Origin: Lactarius indigo
Lineage: Eukaryota > Basidiomycota > Agaricomycetes > Russulales > Russulaceae
Direction of reading: 5' to 3'
Length of the DNA: 64,000 nt
Assembly: GCA_025766275.1 (NCBI GenBank)
Contig: JAFKAC010000006.1
Location: 1,550,001 to 1,614,000, forward strand
Of this stretch, positions 11,901-23,259 are shown in pieces. Within the stretch, counting starts at the first letter, position 1. Each line of letters begins with the position of its first letter. Under the pieces are notes generated by a model. It made no database searches. It was not told the DNA's origin and was given only the letters and a program-made list of their open reading frames with translations. The position numbers and the translations under genes are program-made.

Positions 11901-12853
11901 CATATATTGCATAGGCGACAGCAAAATTGAAGAGATGACCCCTTCTCCATGTGAACGGTGTTTCATCTTGGTTTCCGGACGCGTTGTGGGTCAACGCCAA
12001 GTAAATATACCAAAATTTCTCAGGTTTGAAGGCTCGAACTTGGTCGAAGCGCGACACAACAAAACCAAGCGTGGGAAATTGGCAGGGACCTTGCACAAAC
12101 GTCAGCACGAACGGATGGAAGTTTTAGATAACGCCGACCATAGGAAACTACGCTGTTAATCTGCTGAATCCTATTTTGTAGTGTATGTGTCTGTAGTCGG
12201 GTGAATGCGGCGCCTATGCGAAGGTCCAAAATAATTCGGGCTTCGACCGCCGATACTTGGGAATAGTCCAGTTCCACCGGATGCTGGGCAGCATTGTGGA
12301 TTTGCCTATCTGTACGGTCAGGCATGTTGGAACGTCACGAGGGATGTGGGTCGGCGCACTGAGCGATAATAGCACTAAAGCGTGCACGCTTCACAACAAT
12401 ATTTGGTTTTGACTTACGACAGATCTTCGCAATTTCTGCTCCAATATTCTCTCCTTCTCTGTCACAGTCCGTCCAGATCATGAGTTGATGAGCTCTCCGC
12501 GCTTCCGCTGTCAAGTTGTCTACAATGGCCTGCTTATCGGATGACACTTCGGTCACTATCGGTGCGTCAAAAAGATCAAAGGGGTCGCAGGAATTCCATT
12601 TGCGGTGGCTCAGAGCGAAGTCATGTCCCAATACGTGGCCGGCAACGCATGTAAAAGTAAAATTCGCTCTGGACTGAGGGTATTCAAAGTCATAATTCTT
12701 GATGAAGTTGCTCCGCGTACTTCTCTAATGTCATAAGGTGGGTACCGAATGGGAATACTATATGCTACTTACCGTTTGAAATCGACCACCGGAAAGGATG
12801 TTGGTGATTGACTTGGAAATAGACGGTTTCTCTGCGACACAGAGGACAATCAT
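8921..12853 (-). CDS. TOP3: DNA topoisomerase III (type IA) with zinc-knuckle and GRF fingers
   Basis: Type IA topoisomerase that decatenates recombination intermediates with a RecQ helicase and Rmi1. The ATG at 12851-12853 gives MIVLCVAEKPSISKSITNIL (Toprim start); next come GHVLGHDF, WTDCDREGENIGAEI (acidic Toprim motif), IHNAAQHPVELD, SAVEARIILDLRIGAAFTR, GPCQFPTLGFVVSRFDQV and the active-site tyrosine block GFLSYPRTETDQY near 11607-11640. The core ends with DKNGIGTDATIAQHI and VPSTLGIGLVNGY. After a Gly/Asn/Pro tandem repeat (10385-10560) come two GRF-type fingers (CFCGKPSVELTVRKE near 9990; CQCDLTAVLKIVKKEGPNQG near 9690, with FEWEDDP) and two CCHC knuckles (CGQPGHWASG near 9390; CFKCGKEGHYS near 9190). 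The TGA is at 8921. It diverges from UTP25. Confidence 0.93.
10385..10560 (-). repeat. Tandem Gly-Asn-Gly-Pro-Pro repeat within TOP3
   Basis: About five imperfect 33 bp units encode NNGNGGPPxGG/R in the linker between the TOP3 catalytic core and its GRF fingers. The composition predicts a disordered linker; the unit length keeps the frame. Confidence 0.75.
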
Positions 12854-13166
12854 CGAGAAGTTCTGACTCGCGCCGCCACGCGAGGCTGGGGTATATGACT
12901 TCTCTTAAATTAGCGCCTCCTTGCACCGTGAAGGAAGATCAGACGGACCTAAGTTCCCTGTGTACTGACCCAGTACGCCACTTCTGCGACCTGCGTGGTG
13001 CAAAACTGCAAATAACAAAATCGGACGCGTAGAAAGGAAGAGGTGGGTAGTAACGCGTTGAGTGGATTGACTGGTCGCGACGGTCACGTGTCCCTTCCAC
13101 GATTTTTGCTACGGCAGCGACCGGACCGGGGATCAATTGCACGGCTCTGGGTTCTCCGCTCAAGAA
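12854..13166. promoter_or_regulatory. Divergent promoter region TOP3/UTP25
   Basis: A 313 bp gap between the TOP3 start (minus) and the UTP25 start (plus) that must contain both promoters. Nothing conserved at protein level and no clear TATA element were seen. Confidence 0.4.
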
Positions 13167-15628
13167 ATGGATTCAGACGACTGGAACTCGCCCACCACCT
13201 AAGCTTCTTACCCTTCTCAATGTTTCCGCAGCCAAATCACTGAAGCGGAAATGCGCCGATCAGCAAATTTCGCACCTTCACAAACCCGACAAGCGCCGCG
13301 TCCTGGATCACATTTCCCCAAATTCTGCCCTTGGCGAAGTGGATGCAGGCGAGACAGTCCAGACTGTCGATAGCATAGGGGAACAGAAACCCGATGCAGA
13401 TGTGGAGGTGAATGGGGCTACTGAACCATCGGACACTGAAGGTGAGTGTCAGTATCCCTGGTCAAACAGACATTCGGCTGACTGGAAAATGAGAAAGAGT
13501 CTACGTACGAACAACACTTTGGACCAGCGCCATCATTTCTGAATCAATCTGCGATCGAGTCCGTAAACAAGCTGTCTTTGGTCGACGTCAGCCTCGGCCT
13601 TTCCCAAGATTGGCCCCGTGGCGATATCAAAGATGACTGGCTCGCCTAGCCTTGAAAAAATAAAAGGAGGCTCATCACATGTACGTGAGATATACAGGTG
13701 GTATCTTCGTCATACATATGCTCTGTCTTATAGGTTCTCGAACGACTGCGGGCCCCTTTTGAGAAGCGACAAGCCCGGTTGCCAGCAGGTTTGATACTTT
13801 CATTCATAAAACGATCGCACATTGTCTGAGTTGCCCGAGATAGACTTGCGACTACTTCAAGACGAGATTTTGTCCATACTGACTAGCCATCACGATCTTT
13901 ACCAGACATGTACGCCACGAGACGCAACTCCAGCCATCCGAGAGTCCATCTCTCTACATTTATTGGATCATATCACAAAGTATGCACCGTGCTAATCATC
14001 ACGAGTCGTATATTAATACAAGCCGTCAGAAAACGGCGGCGTGTTCTGAAGAATAATGAACGCCTTGCGCATGCCGCCAAAGCAGGTACTCCAGCGCCAG
14101 AGGATGTGCAGGACCAAGGGTTCACAAGACCATCCGTTCTCATCTTGCTCCCATTCCGTTCCTCCGGTCTAAGATGGCTAGAATCCCTGATTGCTCATAC
14201 ACCTCCGCCAACCTTCCAAATAGAGAATATGGCTCGCTTTCGGAAGGAATTTGGACTCCCAGAGGGAGTCGTGGACAAATTCGCCTCCGCAGAACCTGAC
14301 GCGTATCCTCCTGACCACGTCGAGACCTTTGGGGGAAATTCAGACGACAACTTCCGAGTGGGCCTGAAACTGACGAGAAAGAGTGTTCGCCTGTTCTCTG
14401 AATTTTATGGATCCGATATTATCATAGCAAGTCCATTGGGCTTGCGGATGTCTATAGAGAAAGAGAAGTACGTGATTGTACCCTTATTTGAACATCGTCA
14501 CCTCAAGGTGCTTCAAGGAACTCCGACTTTTTATCCTCTATAGAAATCGTCGTGGCCGATCAAGTCGATGCTCTGACGATGCAGAACTGGGAGCATACTC
14601 AGGTGCGTTTCAGGTACTCACTGGGCCGTACTCTCGTCATAAATTCCATTTTTAGTTTGTCTTTACACACCTTAACCAGCTCCCGAAAGAATCGCATGAT
14701 GCGGACTTTTCTCGCATCAAGCCTTGGTACCTGGATGGGCGGTAAGTGATCGTGACTGTCATGATAATACAAGGGCTCACCGCTTGGCAGTGCTATCTAC
14801 ATTCGGCAGACGATCATGCTGTCCGCGTATGAGACACCCGAAATTCGCAGCCTTTATAATCAGTCTTTGAAAAACCTGGCAGGGAAAGTGCGCACGTTCC
14901 GGCGGTGGGCGCCAGTGCAAGTACCAGATGGTCCTCGATCAGGCGAGTTTGCCCCTCTCATTGTGTTTTTGCGAAATTACTTGGCAATACGCAGAACTTT
15001 ATTCAATTCGACTGCCTGAGCACCAAGGACGAATTGGACAAGCGATTTTCGCACTTTGCCAACCAGCTACTCCCAAATGTCTTAAAGTCGGCCGTCCAGA
15101 GCGCTAATACCGTCATTTTTGTACCATCATCTCTGGATTTCACCCGGATCCAGAATCACTTCCAGAGGCAACAATTGTCGTTCGCCGTACTCTCTGAGTA
15201 AGTGGTTCTTCGGAGTTGGAATAGAGAATGCCTCATAGGCTCTGACATTCCCGCAGGTACTCTACAAATCAAGACATCTCGCGCGCCAGACAAGCGTTTT
15301 TTTCCGGAAAAAAATCTTTCTTGATCGTTAGTGAACGGTTTCACTTCTACCGGAGGTTAGTCTTTCGTACAATTTTTCGCACAATTTTTTGAATATAACC
15401 CGCTGCGCGCAGATACAAGATTAGAGGTATTCGGAACCTCATCTTTTATGGCCCCCGGACCACGCAGCCTTCTACACAGAGTTTCTGTCCTATCCCTTTT
15501 TGGACGACGATGTCGAGCCATCAGATGTGACATGTCGCGTGTTGTATTCACGATATGACTGGTTTAGGATGGAAAGGATCGCAGGTACCAAGGGCGCGAG
15601 CCAGTTGATTAAAAGTAGTAGCCCATAA
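13167..15628 (+). CDS. UTP25: U3 snoRNA-associated protein 25 (Utp25)
   Basis: Helicase-like nucleolar protein of the small-subunit processome, needed for 18S rRNA maturation. The ATG at 13167 gives [11 protein letters not shown]; one extra T near 13201 shifts the frame, and without it the sequence continues [17 protein letters not shown], the usual N-terminus. Later exons carry [159 protein letters not shown] and [15 protein letters not shown], ending [13 protein letters not shown] with TAA at 15626-15628. About eight short introns are visible. It converges with the ARFRP1 gene. Confidence 0.92.
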
Positions 15629-15775
15629 TATGGGCCATTAGATTCCTGCATTGCGTTGGCTCGAACGCATAAAAAGCATCCTAGTGGGGAAGACCAGGAT
15701 GTCGACGGGGACGTTGCGCATGCCCAAATAAATGATGGTGCTCTTATGAGGACTCGTCCCTGCACAGTCGGGCTG

Positions 15776-16800
15776 TTAGCTGGGCTGAAAACAGACCATT
15801 AGAATGAACATGACGTACCTCCGTTTGCTGTTTTGTACTCGAATGAAAACCCAGTCAACGATGGCGCGGACACCCGTGCTGCGCAATAAAACCATCAGCC
15901 GTTTGCGCCTGCCGCACGAAGGAGCACACAGTGGTGCCTCCTTCCACACGAAAGTGTATCTATCTCACCCATTCAATGCAGACAAGCCCATGACGTCCAG
16001 ACTGGCGATGCGCTCTCTTTGCTGCTCATTGTCATGTTCGCTACCCTGCCGGCGCCGCGCGCTCTCGATCTTATGCTGATACCACACCTTCGTAGTCGTT
16101 TCGGATCTCCGCAGCGGAGAGCGAGTCGGGACGATCCTGCTTGTTGGCGAGCAGGAGCAGCGGAACACCGAGGATCTGCGGCGCCGACAGGACCGCGTCT
16201 AGATTTGTTTTGTTCCGTATCCATAGCTTTTTAGCTCCAAGTGGAAGAGAACAGGAGAGGTGATACGTTACCGAAGGCTTCCCAGCCCTCGCTGAGGCGC
16301 TTCGTGGTCGCCCGCATCGACGACGTAGACGACGGCGTGGCAGTCGCCGTAGTACTTTGGCCATATGGAGCCGGATGCCGCGCTGGCCGCCGAGATCCCA
16401 GAATTGGAGTAATGCCGAGGGCAGCGCGATCTTCCCAGCTGTGTACATTCAGTAATCAGTTACACAGTATTATGTGCGATATGGGGGACTGCGGTAGGAC
16501 CACAACGCGTACTATTCTGGCCCACTGTCGGGGCAATTTTATCCGGCGGTAGTCCAGGCGTATCGTTATACATAGTCTTGATCTTCTCTAGGAGTGTCTG
16601 GGAGGGCAAGGACTGAACACGACGTAGCCCGTGGTAGTCGAGGCAGCTGGCCTACATACCGTCTTGCCCGCGCCATCGAGGCCGATGATGATGACGGAAA
16701 ACTCATCCTTCCTATATCTTATTAGAAATTTTCAAAATGCAAGGACGAACCCTGCGAACCTGGTGAGGTATTCGTGGAGACCTTTGAGGAGATGGTACAT
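15776..16800 (-). CDS. ARL3: ARF-related small GTPase (ARFRP1 / yeast Arl3 type)
   Basis: Golgi/TGN small GTPase that recruits effectors for post-Golgi traffic. The start at 16798-16800 gives MYHLLKGLHEYLTR, close to yeast Arl3 (bulky residue after Met, no N-myristoylation Gly), which favours this subfamily over ARF1. Motifs: KDEFSVIIIGLDGAGKT (P-loop), PPDKIAPTVGQ (switch I), LQFWDLGGQRGIR (switch II), LLLLANKQDRPDSLSAAEI (NKxD) and a C-terminal exon GVRAIVDWVFIRVQNSKRR. Extra bases near 16370 and 16301 break the exon encoding WPKYYGDCHAVVYVVDAGDH; the family sequence is clear on either side. The exact 3' end (15776 unspliced) is uncertain because a small terminal intron is possible. It converges on UTP25 and diverges from VMA16. 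Confidence 0.9.
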
Positions 16801-16872
16801 AGTCACGGGTGCGCGCGTAACCGTTGGGTACGGTTATAGGCGGCTGCGGGTCAACACACAGCACCATACGAC

Positions 16873-17920
16873 ATGGGTTACTTCTTCCTCTACTATGCTT
16901 TTGGCCTCCCCACTTTTCTGACCATAGTCATCGCACTTTATCTTCTCTTCACCGGTACGGGCCATTGTCCTCTCTATTTCCTCCATTTTTGAAACTTTGC
17001 TGTCGCGCAGGCTCAGGGGAAGCGTTCAATGTCGGCCGGTTCCTGGAAGAGTCAAGTCCGTACATGTGGGCTTCGACGGGCATCGGTCTCTGCATAGGAT
17101 TCAGCGTCCTTGGAGCAGGATGGTACGGGCTACTTTGTCTTTAATTGTCCCCGCCATGCGTGCGCGTTTTGTTTGTTTTTGTAGCTCATTGGTTCTTCGG
17201 TTTGGTACAACTGCAGGGGGATCTTCGTCACCGGCTCGTCCATCATCGGCGGCGGTGTCCGCGCACCCCGGATACGGACCAAAAATCTCATCAGGTCTGT
17301 AGCGGCGCTGAGTGTCCTCTCGGGAGGAAATGCCTGCTCGCTGACTACTGTACCTTGTGTTCAGCATCATCTTCTGTGAAGTCGTGGCCATCTATGGTGT
17401 AGTGCGTATCACTTCCTTCTCTTTCCTTCGACGGTCGGCTCATTAGTCCCCCAGATCATGGGAATTGTGTACTCTTCCAAAGTCACCGCAGATCGAAGGA
17501 GAGCATGCTCTACACAAGGGAGAACTATTATACCGGTTCGTGTCCTCCCATATCGTCCGCGTCAGCTTCTTCACACCAACCGCCGCCACCAGGCTACGCG
17601 CTCTTCTGGGGCGGCTTGACCTGTGGGTCTGTGCAACCTGCTCTGTGGGGTCTCTGTTGGCATTACCGGCTCGACGGCGGCACTAGCTGACGCAGCGGAC
17701 CCTGCTTTGTTCGTGAAGGTCCTTGTTGTGGAGATATTTGGTAGTATCCTGGGCCTATTCGGTCTTATTGGTGCGTCTGCTCAACTTCCACGCCAACTTG
17801 CTTTCGCTGATCGAAGTCGGTTTACGTATAGTGGGACTGCTTATGGTCAGCAAAGCTTCGGAGTTCCAGGCTGTTGACCTCACCAGGGCCGCAGTAGATA
17901 TACCGCTCCTGTCACTTTAG
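16873..17920 (+). CDS. VMA16: V-type ATPase proteolipid subunit c'' (Vma16)
   Basis: Integral membrane proteolipid of the V0 rotor ring that moves protons into the vacuole. The ATG at 16873 gives [20 protein letters not shown] (first transmembrane helix, characteristic of c''). Then come [112 protein letters not shown] and [20 protein letters not shown], with the proton-binding Glu in the last helix-forming block. The end is [13 protein letters not shown] plus a short tail to TAG at 17918-17920. At least six short introns. One extra T near 17622 shifts the frame inside GGLTVGL. Confidence 0.92.
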
Positions 17921-18333
17921 TCCTAGCGCCTCTACTCTTGATGCGATATATAGCTCCAATGCCTCACGCGACGCTGTTCATGATACCGCAGCGCACCAAC
18001 CCCGTATCCATCTCTACCACCGGCTGATTGAAATCAGAAGGGTTTATATGGCTCAGCGCTTCGTAAACCTGGAGAATAGAATGGCGTTCGCCTTTCACAT
18101 GACCCACCCTGCCTCATTACAAGAATTACACGAGGGAGTTGAATATCCGTTGAATGCCTAACATACTCTGCAGAGGGCCAAATTTAGCCTAATTCTCTGC
18201 CATAAATGGCCCTTGCGGTCGACTCAGACGGAGGTGGTGGTACAGACAAGTCGATGATGGAATAGATTGTACAAACTGGTTTAAGTTTTGTAGCTTGGTG
18301 CTCTACACAAGAAGTGGCAGTGCCAGCGCCTTA
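17921..18333. other. Intergenic, no recognised content
   Basis: About 410 bp between VMA16 and the MITE. No conserved protein frame, RNA or repeat was recognised. Confidence 0.4.
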
Positions 18334-19283
18334 GAGCCTGTTCGGTTCGGATTCTTCAAAGAATCTGACCCAGATTATTACCGCATATAGTAGGTAGATT
18401 ATTTCCCAAACTTGTGACCATATGTGACACCCGAACTCGACACCCATCGCAACTGATGGTTAAACACCACGGTGATACGACTGCACTCTCCCTGGCTGAC
18501 AACTCGGAAAACCTGGTTTCCAGTTACTTTCCCATGCCCTCTGCGCTCATCTGCGCTTTCCCGCACTTGCCCGCGCTTTTCTGCGCTCTCTAAGCGCCGC
18601 TTTCCCGTGCTCTCTGAGTCGGCGGCTTCCCACTCCCTCTGGACAGTTCCATAGGTGTTTCATAGCATTCCCCTGTTCCCTCGTTTTTTTATATCTATGC
18701 ACCCTCTTTCCTTAGTCTACACCCCCAGTATGTAGCACATGTATTTACAACTTTACACCTCAAGTTAGAATAGAGACCTCCCCTCACATTTCAAAGCTCA
18801 GAGTAGCTTACCCCTCGTATTCCCCAGCGTGCCGCACTCGCGCGCAGCCTTAGAAACTCGAACCCGACGCGTTCCTGACCCGGGTGGCCCCTATGCCAAG
18901 TTTCACGCCACGCAGAAGCGGGCCCGACTGTTTCCAACAACTTGCGCTGACTCAACTCAGCAGGGCTACCCGTAGCCCACCGTTTCCGTTCCCGTCCTCG
19001 CTGCACTCTCGCGCGGCCTTAGCCTTTCAACACCGACACGTCCGCGATCGCCACGGACCCGCATACGACATCTCCCGCCCCGCGGAGGCTTGCACGACTG
19101 CAAGCGAGGCTTCACATCCCCCAAATCCTGCGTGCACCATAGACCAAACGTATACTGAGTCACCCGTTGATGAGAATGCTCTTCTCTCAGAATATGAGAT
19201 GAGACACACCGTGTGTCTTATGTAATGTCACACTGAAAGAATCTGGCGTCAGATTCTCAAAAGAATCTGAACCGAACAGGCCC
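18334..19283. mobile_element. Non-autonomous PIF/Harbinger-like MITE
   Basis: A 950 bp element bounded by inverted repeats: GAGCCTGTTCGGTTCGGATT on the left and, read from the right end, GGGCCTGTTCGGTTCAGATT. The similarity extends about 36 bp and includes a small GATTCTT..AGAATC palindrome. Both ends are flanked by TTA (18331-18333 and 19284-19286), the three-base duplication typical of Harbinger/Tourist elements, and the G[AG]GCCTGTTCGG start resembles Tourist termini. The interior contains CTGCGCT/CCCGC-rich short repeats (18530-18620) and no transposase, so it must be mobilised in trans. Confidence 0.8.
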
Positions 19284-19408
19284 TTAGTTGTTGACGCGAC
19301 GTGGACGCCTCGCCCCGCGCTCAGGCTAGTACCTAGTTCCATAGTACCATTTCGGACTTGACTTTGTCAACTTGGTGCAGCGTAATTCTTCGAGGAACTG
19401 TCTACGAG

Positions 19409-19776
19409 ATGCCTGCTGTATCATTTCAAGCGATTATCGATAAAGCTTTCACCGACTACCGCGACCAGACTGGCGTAGAACTCGATAAGCACCCTTTTGC
19501 CGACGAGCTGAGAGGCCGTGATTCTCCCGATGATGTCCTAAAGCTACTTGAAGACAAGGCGAACGCATTCAGAGTCTATCGGGATGGAAATCGCCAGTTG
19601 ATCAACTGGCTTAGCCCAGTTGTCCAGGTCGTCCATACGCTTTCAGGCGTCCTTGGCGAAGCTGTGAGTTTGAGTTGAATGTCCTAGTTTCTCCTCTTGA
19701 CCTTTCATCATTCGGCTGCTAGGTCCCGTTCCAAGCAGCAAAGGCGATCTTTGTTGGTGTGGACGTTCTAATTACG
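19409..19776 (+). CDS. NLR (Goodbye-NACHT-ankyrin) gene, 5' segment
   Basis: First two exons of a fungal STAND receptor. The ATG at 19409 gives MPAVSFQAIIDKAFTDYRDQ, then ELDKHPFADELRGRDSPDD and INWLSPVVQVVHTLSGVLGE. A 60-odd bp intron (GTGAGT...GCTAG) leads to VPFQAAKAIFVGVDVLIT. This is the first half of a Goodbye-type N-terminal domain. The exon ends at 19776 with donor GTGCGT; the acceptor CCTAG lies at 36427, 16.6 kb away, because a LINE landed in this intron. The next exon (from 36428) continues TANGVSSSYDALVDLFECIG in phase. NLRs of this type are thought to act in non-self recognition and cell death; ligand and partners are unknown here. Confidence 0.83.
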
Positions 19777-19808
19777 GTGCGTCCCTTGACATTCTCCACC
19801 GACATATT

Positions 19809-19821
19809 TCCTGATCCGCAT
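19809..19821. repeat. LINE target-site duplication, left copy
   Basis: TCCTGATCCGCAT, identical to 36408-36420 at the other end of the LINE insertion. Confidence 0.88.
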
Positions 19822-20221
19822 TTTTTTTTTTTTTTTTTTTAGATCCATTTACGTGCGCCTTGGGGCCTAATACCCTATGTAGCATGATTCTACTTGTCCA
19901 ATACATATATGATTTGAGCGGACGTAGGTGACTCTGATTATCGTAATTCCCCCCCACTCCCATGAAGGAGTGGCTTTGCTTCCCGTCAAGCGTTGGGTTG
20001 AGAGGGGCAGTTGCACCGCCTTGGCGTGAGTTGTGAGCCGTGTTTGGGAGCTTGCGCGGTCTTGATGGAGTGAGTTGAGCTTGCCACTACGTCTTCCTCT
20101 TCACTCAACGTGTCTTGAGTGGGCTTGTCTGGCCCGGCGAGTCGTGGGGATGTAAGGGAGAGGTGTGGTGTGGGTGGGTTGGCGTGAGTTGGTGTGAGGT
20201 GGTGTTGGTGCGTGGGTTTGA

Positions 20222-22757
20222 TTATTTGCGTTTCCGGATCCCTCTCTCCTTCCTATCTCTAATCTTATCTCTGATCTTATCTCTCATGTTTGCCGACGCG
20301 TGTTCTTGTGAGAGGCGTCCCAAGTCTTGGATGAATTTGACCAGGGGGATGATTGATTTTGGATCTTGTAGGAGCTTTGCGTAGGCCTCTTCCGTAGATC
20401 TTTTCGTTTTTTGGAGTGTCCAGCGTTCGTGTGCGTACGCTGGGCAGTCTAGGAGGAAGTGTTGTTGGGTTTCTGGTCTATGTCCGCATGCCGGGCAGCT
20501 GTCGCTTTCTGTCCTTTTGAATCTGAATAGGTATGCGTTGAGAGGGAAGTGACCCGATCTCAGCTGGAATATCCAGCTCGCTCCTTTTCTAGAGAGTTTG
20601 GGGTCGCTCGTCAGTTTTAGGAACTTAGGAGATGGGATTGATACGTCAATATGCTTAAGTTTGTGAGCCCTTGTCGATGTCTGCCAGTTGCTCCTCCACC
20701 ACGCTTTGAGTCTTTCTTTGAAGCATTGTCTCGATGCAGATCTGCTGATTTTGAGCGGTTTGCGGAGGTGAGGCGGAAGGGCGTCCATGGGCGACGTCTT
20801 CCCATCCGCAGCTTCTTTTGCTTCCTCGTCTGCTTTTTCATTTCCTTGTATGTTTACGTGTCCTGCTGTCCAACGGACTGTGAGTGACATTTTAGGTCCT
20901 CCCTTTTTGCGCAGGCCCGTTGCTGTGGTGCGAACCAGGTCTGCCAGATAGTGTCCTGATTTGTTGCCTGGTGTAGTTATCACCGAGATCGCTGCCTGGT
21001 TGTCTACTCCCAGCGCGATGCTTGTTTTGATGTTCTTTTCGGACTTGAGGAGGTGGAGTCCTAGTAATAGTCCTATCAGTTCGGCCTCGAAGACCGTATG
21101 TTGCTCCATTGAGCCTAGGTGGTAACGTAGTGATTTTGTGGAGTTGTCCGCCCTGATGATGACCGCAGCTGCCCCTACCGCTCCGTCGTGCACTGATCCA
21201 TCCGAGTATACTTTTAGTGCCTCTCCTCCTTCTTTATCGGCTTTGATGGAGGCCTCCTTGTCCTTGGCTACATCCAATCCGAAAGGGTGTTTGTGGGAGA
21301 GGGCGGGGTCATGTCGTATGGTGTGGATCTTCTCGTATGACTGTGGTTTAATTAGGAAAGTTTGCATAAGGTAGTGGAGCGGCGCTTTGTGTCTCTTCAC
21401 TTTGCTGCTTGCACATCTGTTCGCTGGGCCGTGTAACGGGTGTTCCTTGGGGAGTGTGGCAATGCGAGTTGCCGCCCTGTGGAGGTGTTTTTCAGCTTCG
21501 AGTTTGAGCGGGAGAATGTAAGCGTGCGTGTCCAGGACATCTGTGGGCGATGTCCTCAGACCTCCGGTGATCGCCAGGGCACCAGCTGTTTGGATGGTCG
21601 TGAATTTATTTCCGTGTCTCGATACTCTGTCCGATTTTCTGTTCTTGTTGTTGTGGCCTTCTGCGCTGCCCCAGACGTCAATCGCGTAGAGTATGTGGGG
21701 GATTGCCATGCATGTGTATAGCCTTCTTGCGTACTTCGGGGTGATACCCCAACTGGGAGCGGCCGCCCTTCTGATCTGGCCCGCCCATTTCATGCCCTTT
21801 TCCAGGGCGTAATTGTATTGTATTCCCCAGTTGAGGTGTTGGTCTAAATAGACTCCCAGGTATTTTGCGCTCTTCGAGGGTGTGAGTGTGGTGTCGAGGA
21901 GTTTCATGGGACTTCTTTGTTTCTTGCTATTCTGATGAGCGAAGTCAATCAGCGCAAGTTTCGAGAACTCGAAGCATGAGTTGTGGGTGTTGGACCACTC
22001 GATCGCTCCCCCCTTCCTTGTCATCATGTCCGTCAGCATCGCATGTGTGGCTGCGAAGCTGTCCCCGATGGCGAGTAGAATTGCATCATCGACGTATGCT
22101 ATTGCTGCTTCGCTGTCATTGTTGGGGATGTCAAGGATGTCCGCATTGTAATACTGATAGAGTATCATGGACATAGGGTCTCCCTGTCCTATGCCGTTGT
22201 TAATCGGTATGCTGCCTGATACGAAGTCATCGAATTTCAGCGTAGTGAAACGGTTCTGGAGAAGATTTTGCATGAAGTTCACCAGTTTTTTGGGTACTCG
22301 TCTCTTTCTCATATTATGTATCAGCCTCGCGTTAACAGCGTTTGGGAAGGCGCCTTCTATGTCTAAAAAGAGTACTGAGGCCACTTTCTTTTTCTGCCAT
22401 GCGTTTTTGATCCGGTGCGTGAGCGTGTGCATGGTGTCTGTGGTTGTGCGGGCTGGGTGCCTGCCGTAGTGGTGTTGTGGGAGAAGTTGGTACTTCTCAG
22501 AGTAGAAGGATAATTGTTCTGCCATTATGGACGTTAGTACCTTCGCAAGCGTGTTTAGGAGAGCGATGGGCCTGTAGGCCTTGGGGACATCGTATCTCGG
22601 TTTGCCTGGTTTCCTAAGTACGACCGTGGTGAATGACTTCCACGGGTCGTAATACCATCCTTCGTTGGCAATGGCGTTGAAGATCGTCCACAATCTGTTT
22701 ACAAGTAGGTCAGCGCACTTGATCAGTACGATATTGGGAATCCCGTCAGGGCCTGGG
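20222..22757 (-). CDS. LINE ORF2, C-terminal part: reverse transcriptase, RNase H, CCHC
   Basis: Downstream portion of the LINE ORF2 after the Gypsy insertion; reading resumes at GPDGIPNIVLIKCADLLV. RT motifs: KPRYDVPKAYRPIALLNTLA, FLDIEGAFPNAVNARLI, NGIGQGDPMSMILYQYYNAD and the catalytic YVDDAILL. RNase H follows with VYSDGSVHDGAVGAAAVI, FEAELIGLLLGLHLLKSE, VDNQAAISV and GHVNIQGNEKADEEAKEA, all four acidic positions present. The tail carries CPACGHRPETQQHFLLDC, a CCHC-type finger common at LINE C-termini. The frame is uninterrupted for about 840 codons to the stop at 20222. The true upstream coding part is at 30482-31952. Confidence 0.9.
22753..22757. repeat. Gypsy target-site duplication, left copy
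   Basis: CTGGG, repeated at 30482-30486 on the far side of the Gypsy element; the duplicated bases belong to the LINE RT coding sequence. Confidence 0.85.
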
Positions 22758-23229
22758 TGTAACGTCGTCACGACGTTAGCTCGACTTGAGCTCGGATAAG
22801 GCGACTTAGTGAATCACGCTTATTAGAAGCGTATGGCACGAAGGCAGGATCTAGATGTTCGAAGACACTAGTATGACAGCAGCACCCTTATCCGGGATAA
22901 AGGGGGCAAGACGTAAGAGACAAAGAAGCTTAGTGAGAGAGAGAGAAGGAAACCAGTGACGATTGAAGAAGACCAAGATGGCGTGTCTTGGTCTTCCGCA
23001 GCTATCTTAAATACAAGAAAAGCAGGCTTTCAAGCGCTGCTATGAGTCACAGTAGATAGCGTCCAACGTATCGCGTAAGTACCGCAATCCTAATACTACT
23101 ACTACTCGTACTAGGATCGAGTCATTCCGTATCTCCTACCTCCTATCGTAAACTCCGAGTCCGTGACTAATCTACCTTACCGCCGTAGCCACAACCGGTA
23201 CAGTAAGGGTCAAACCGAGAACCGTAACA
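22758..23229 (-). repeat. Gypsy 3' LTR
   Basis: 472 bp; starts TGTAACGTCG and ends ACCGTAACA on the plus strand. I found no difference from the copy at 30010-30481. Confidence 0.93.
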
Positions 23230-23242
23230 TCACCCCCTTTTC
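23230..23242 (-). promoter_or_regulatory. Gypsy polypurine tract
   Basis: On the element's sense strand GAAAAGGGGGTGA abuts the 3' LTR directly, the expected plus-strand primer position. Confidence 0.75.
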
Positions 23243-23259
23243 AGCGTGAGACTCCGGAC

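Noticed and set aside
6442..20200. A cell-death gene cluster (ATG6, caspase-like, NLR)
   Set aside because: The three are within 15 kb, but TOP3, UTP25, ARFRP1 and VMA16 lie between them. Fungal gene order gives no reason to infer a functional cluster.
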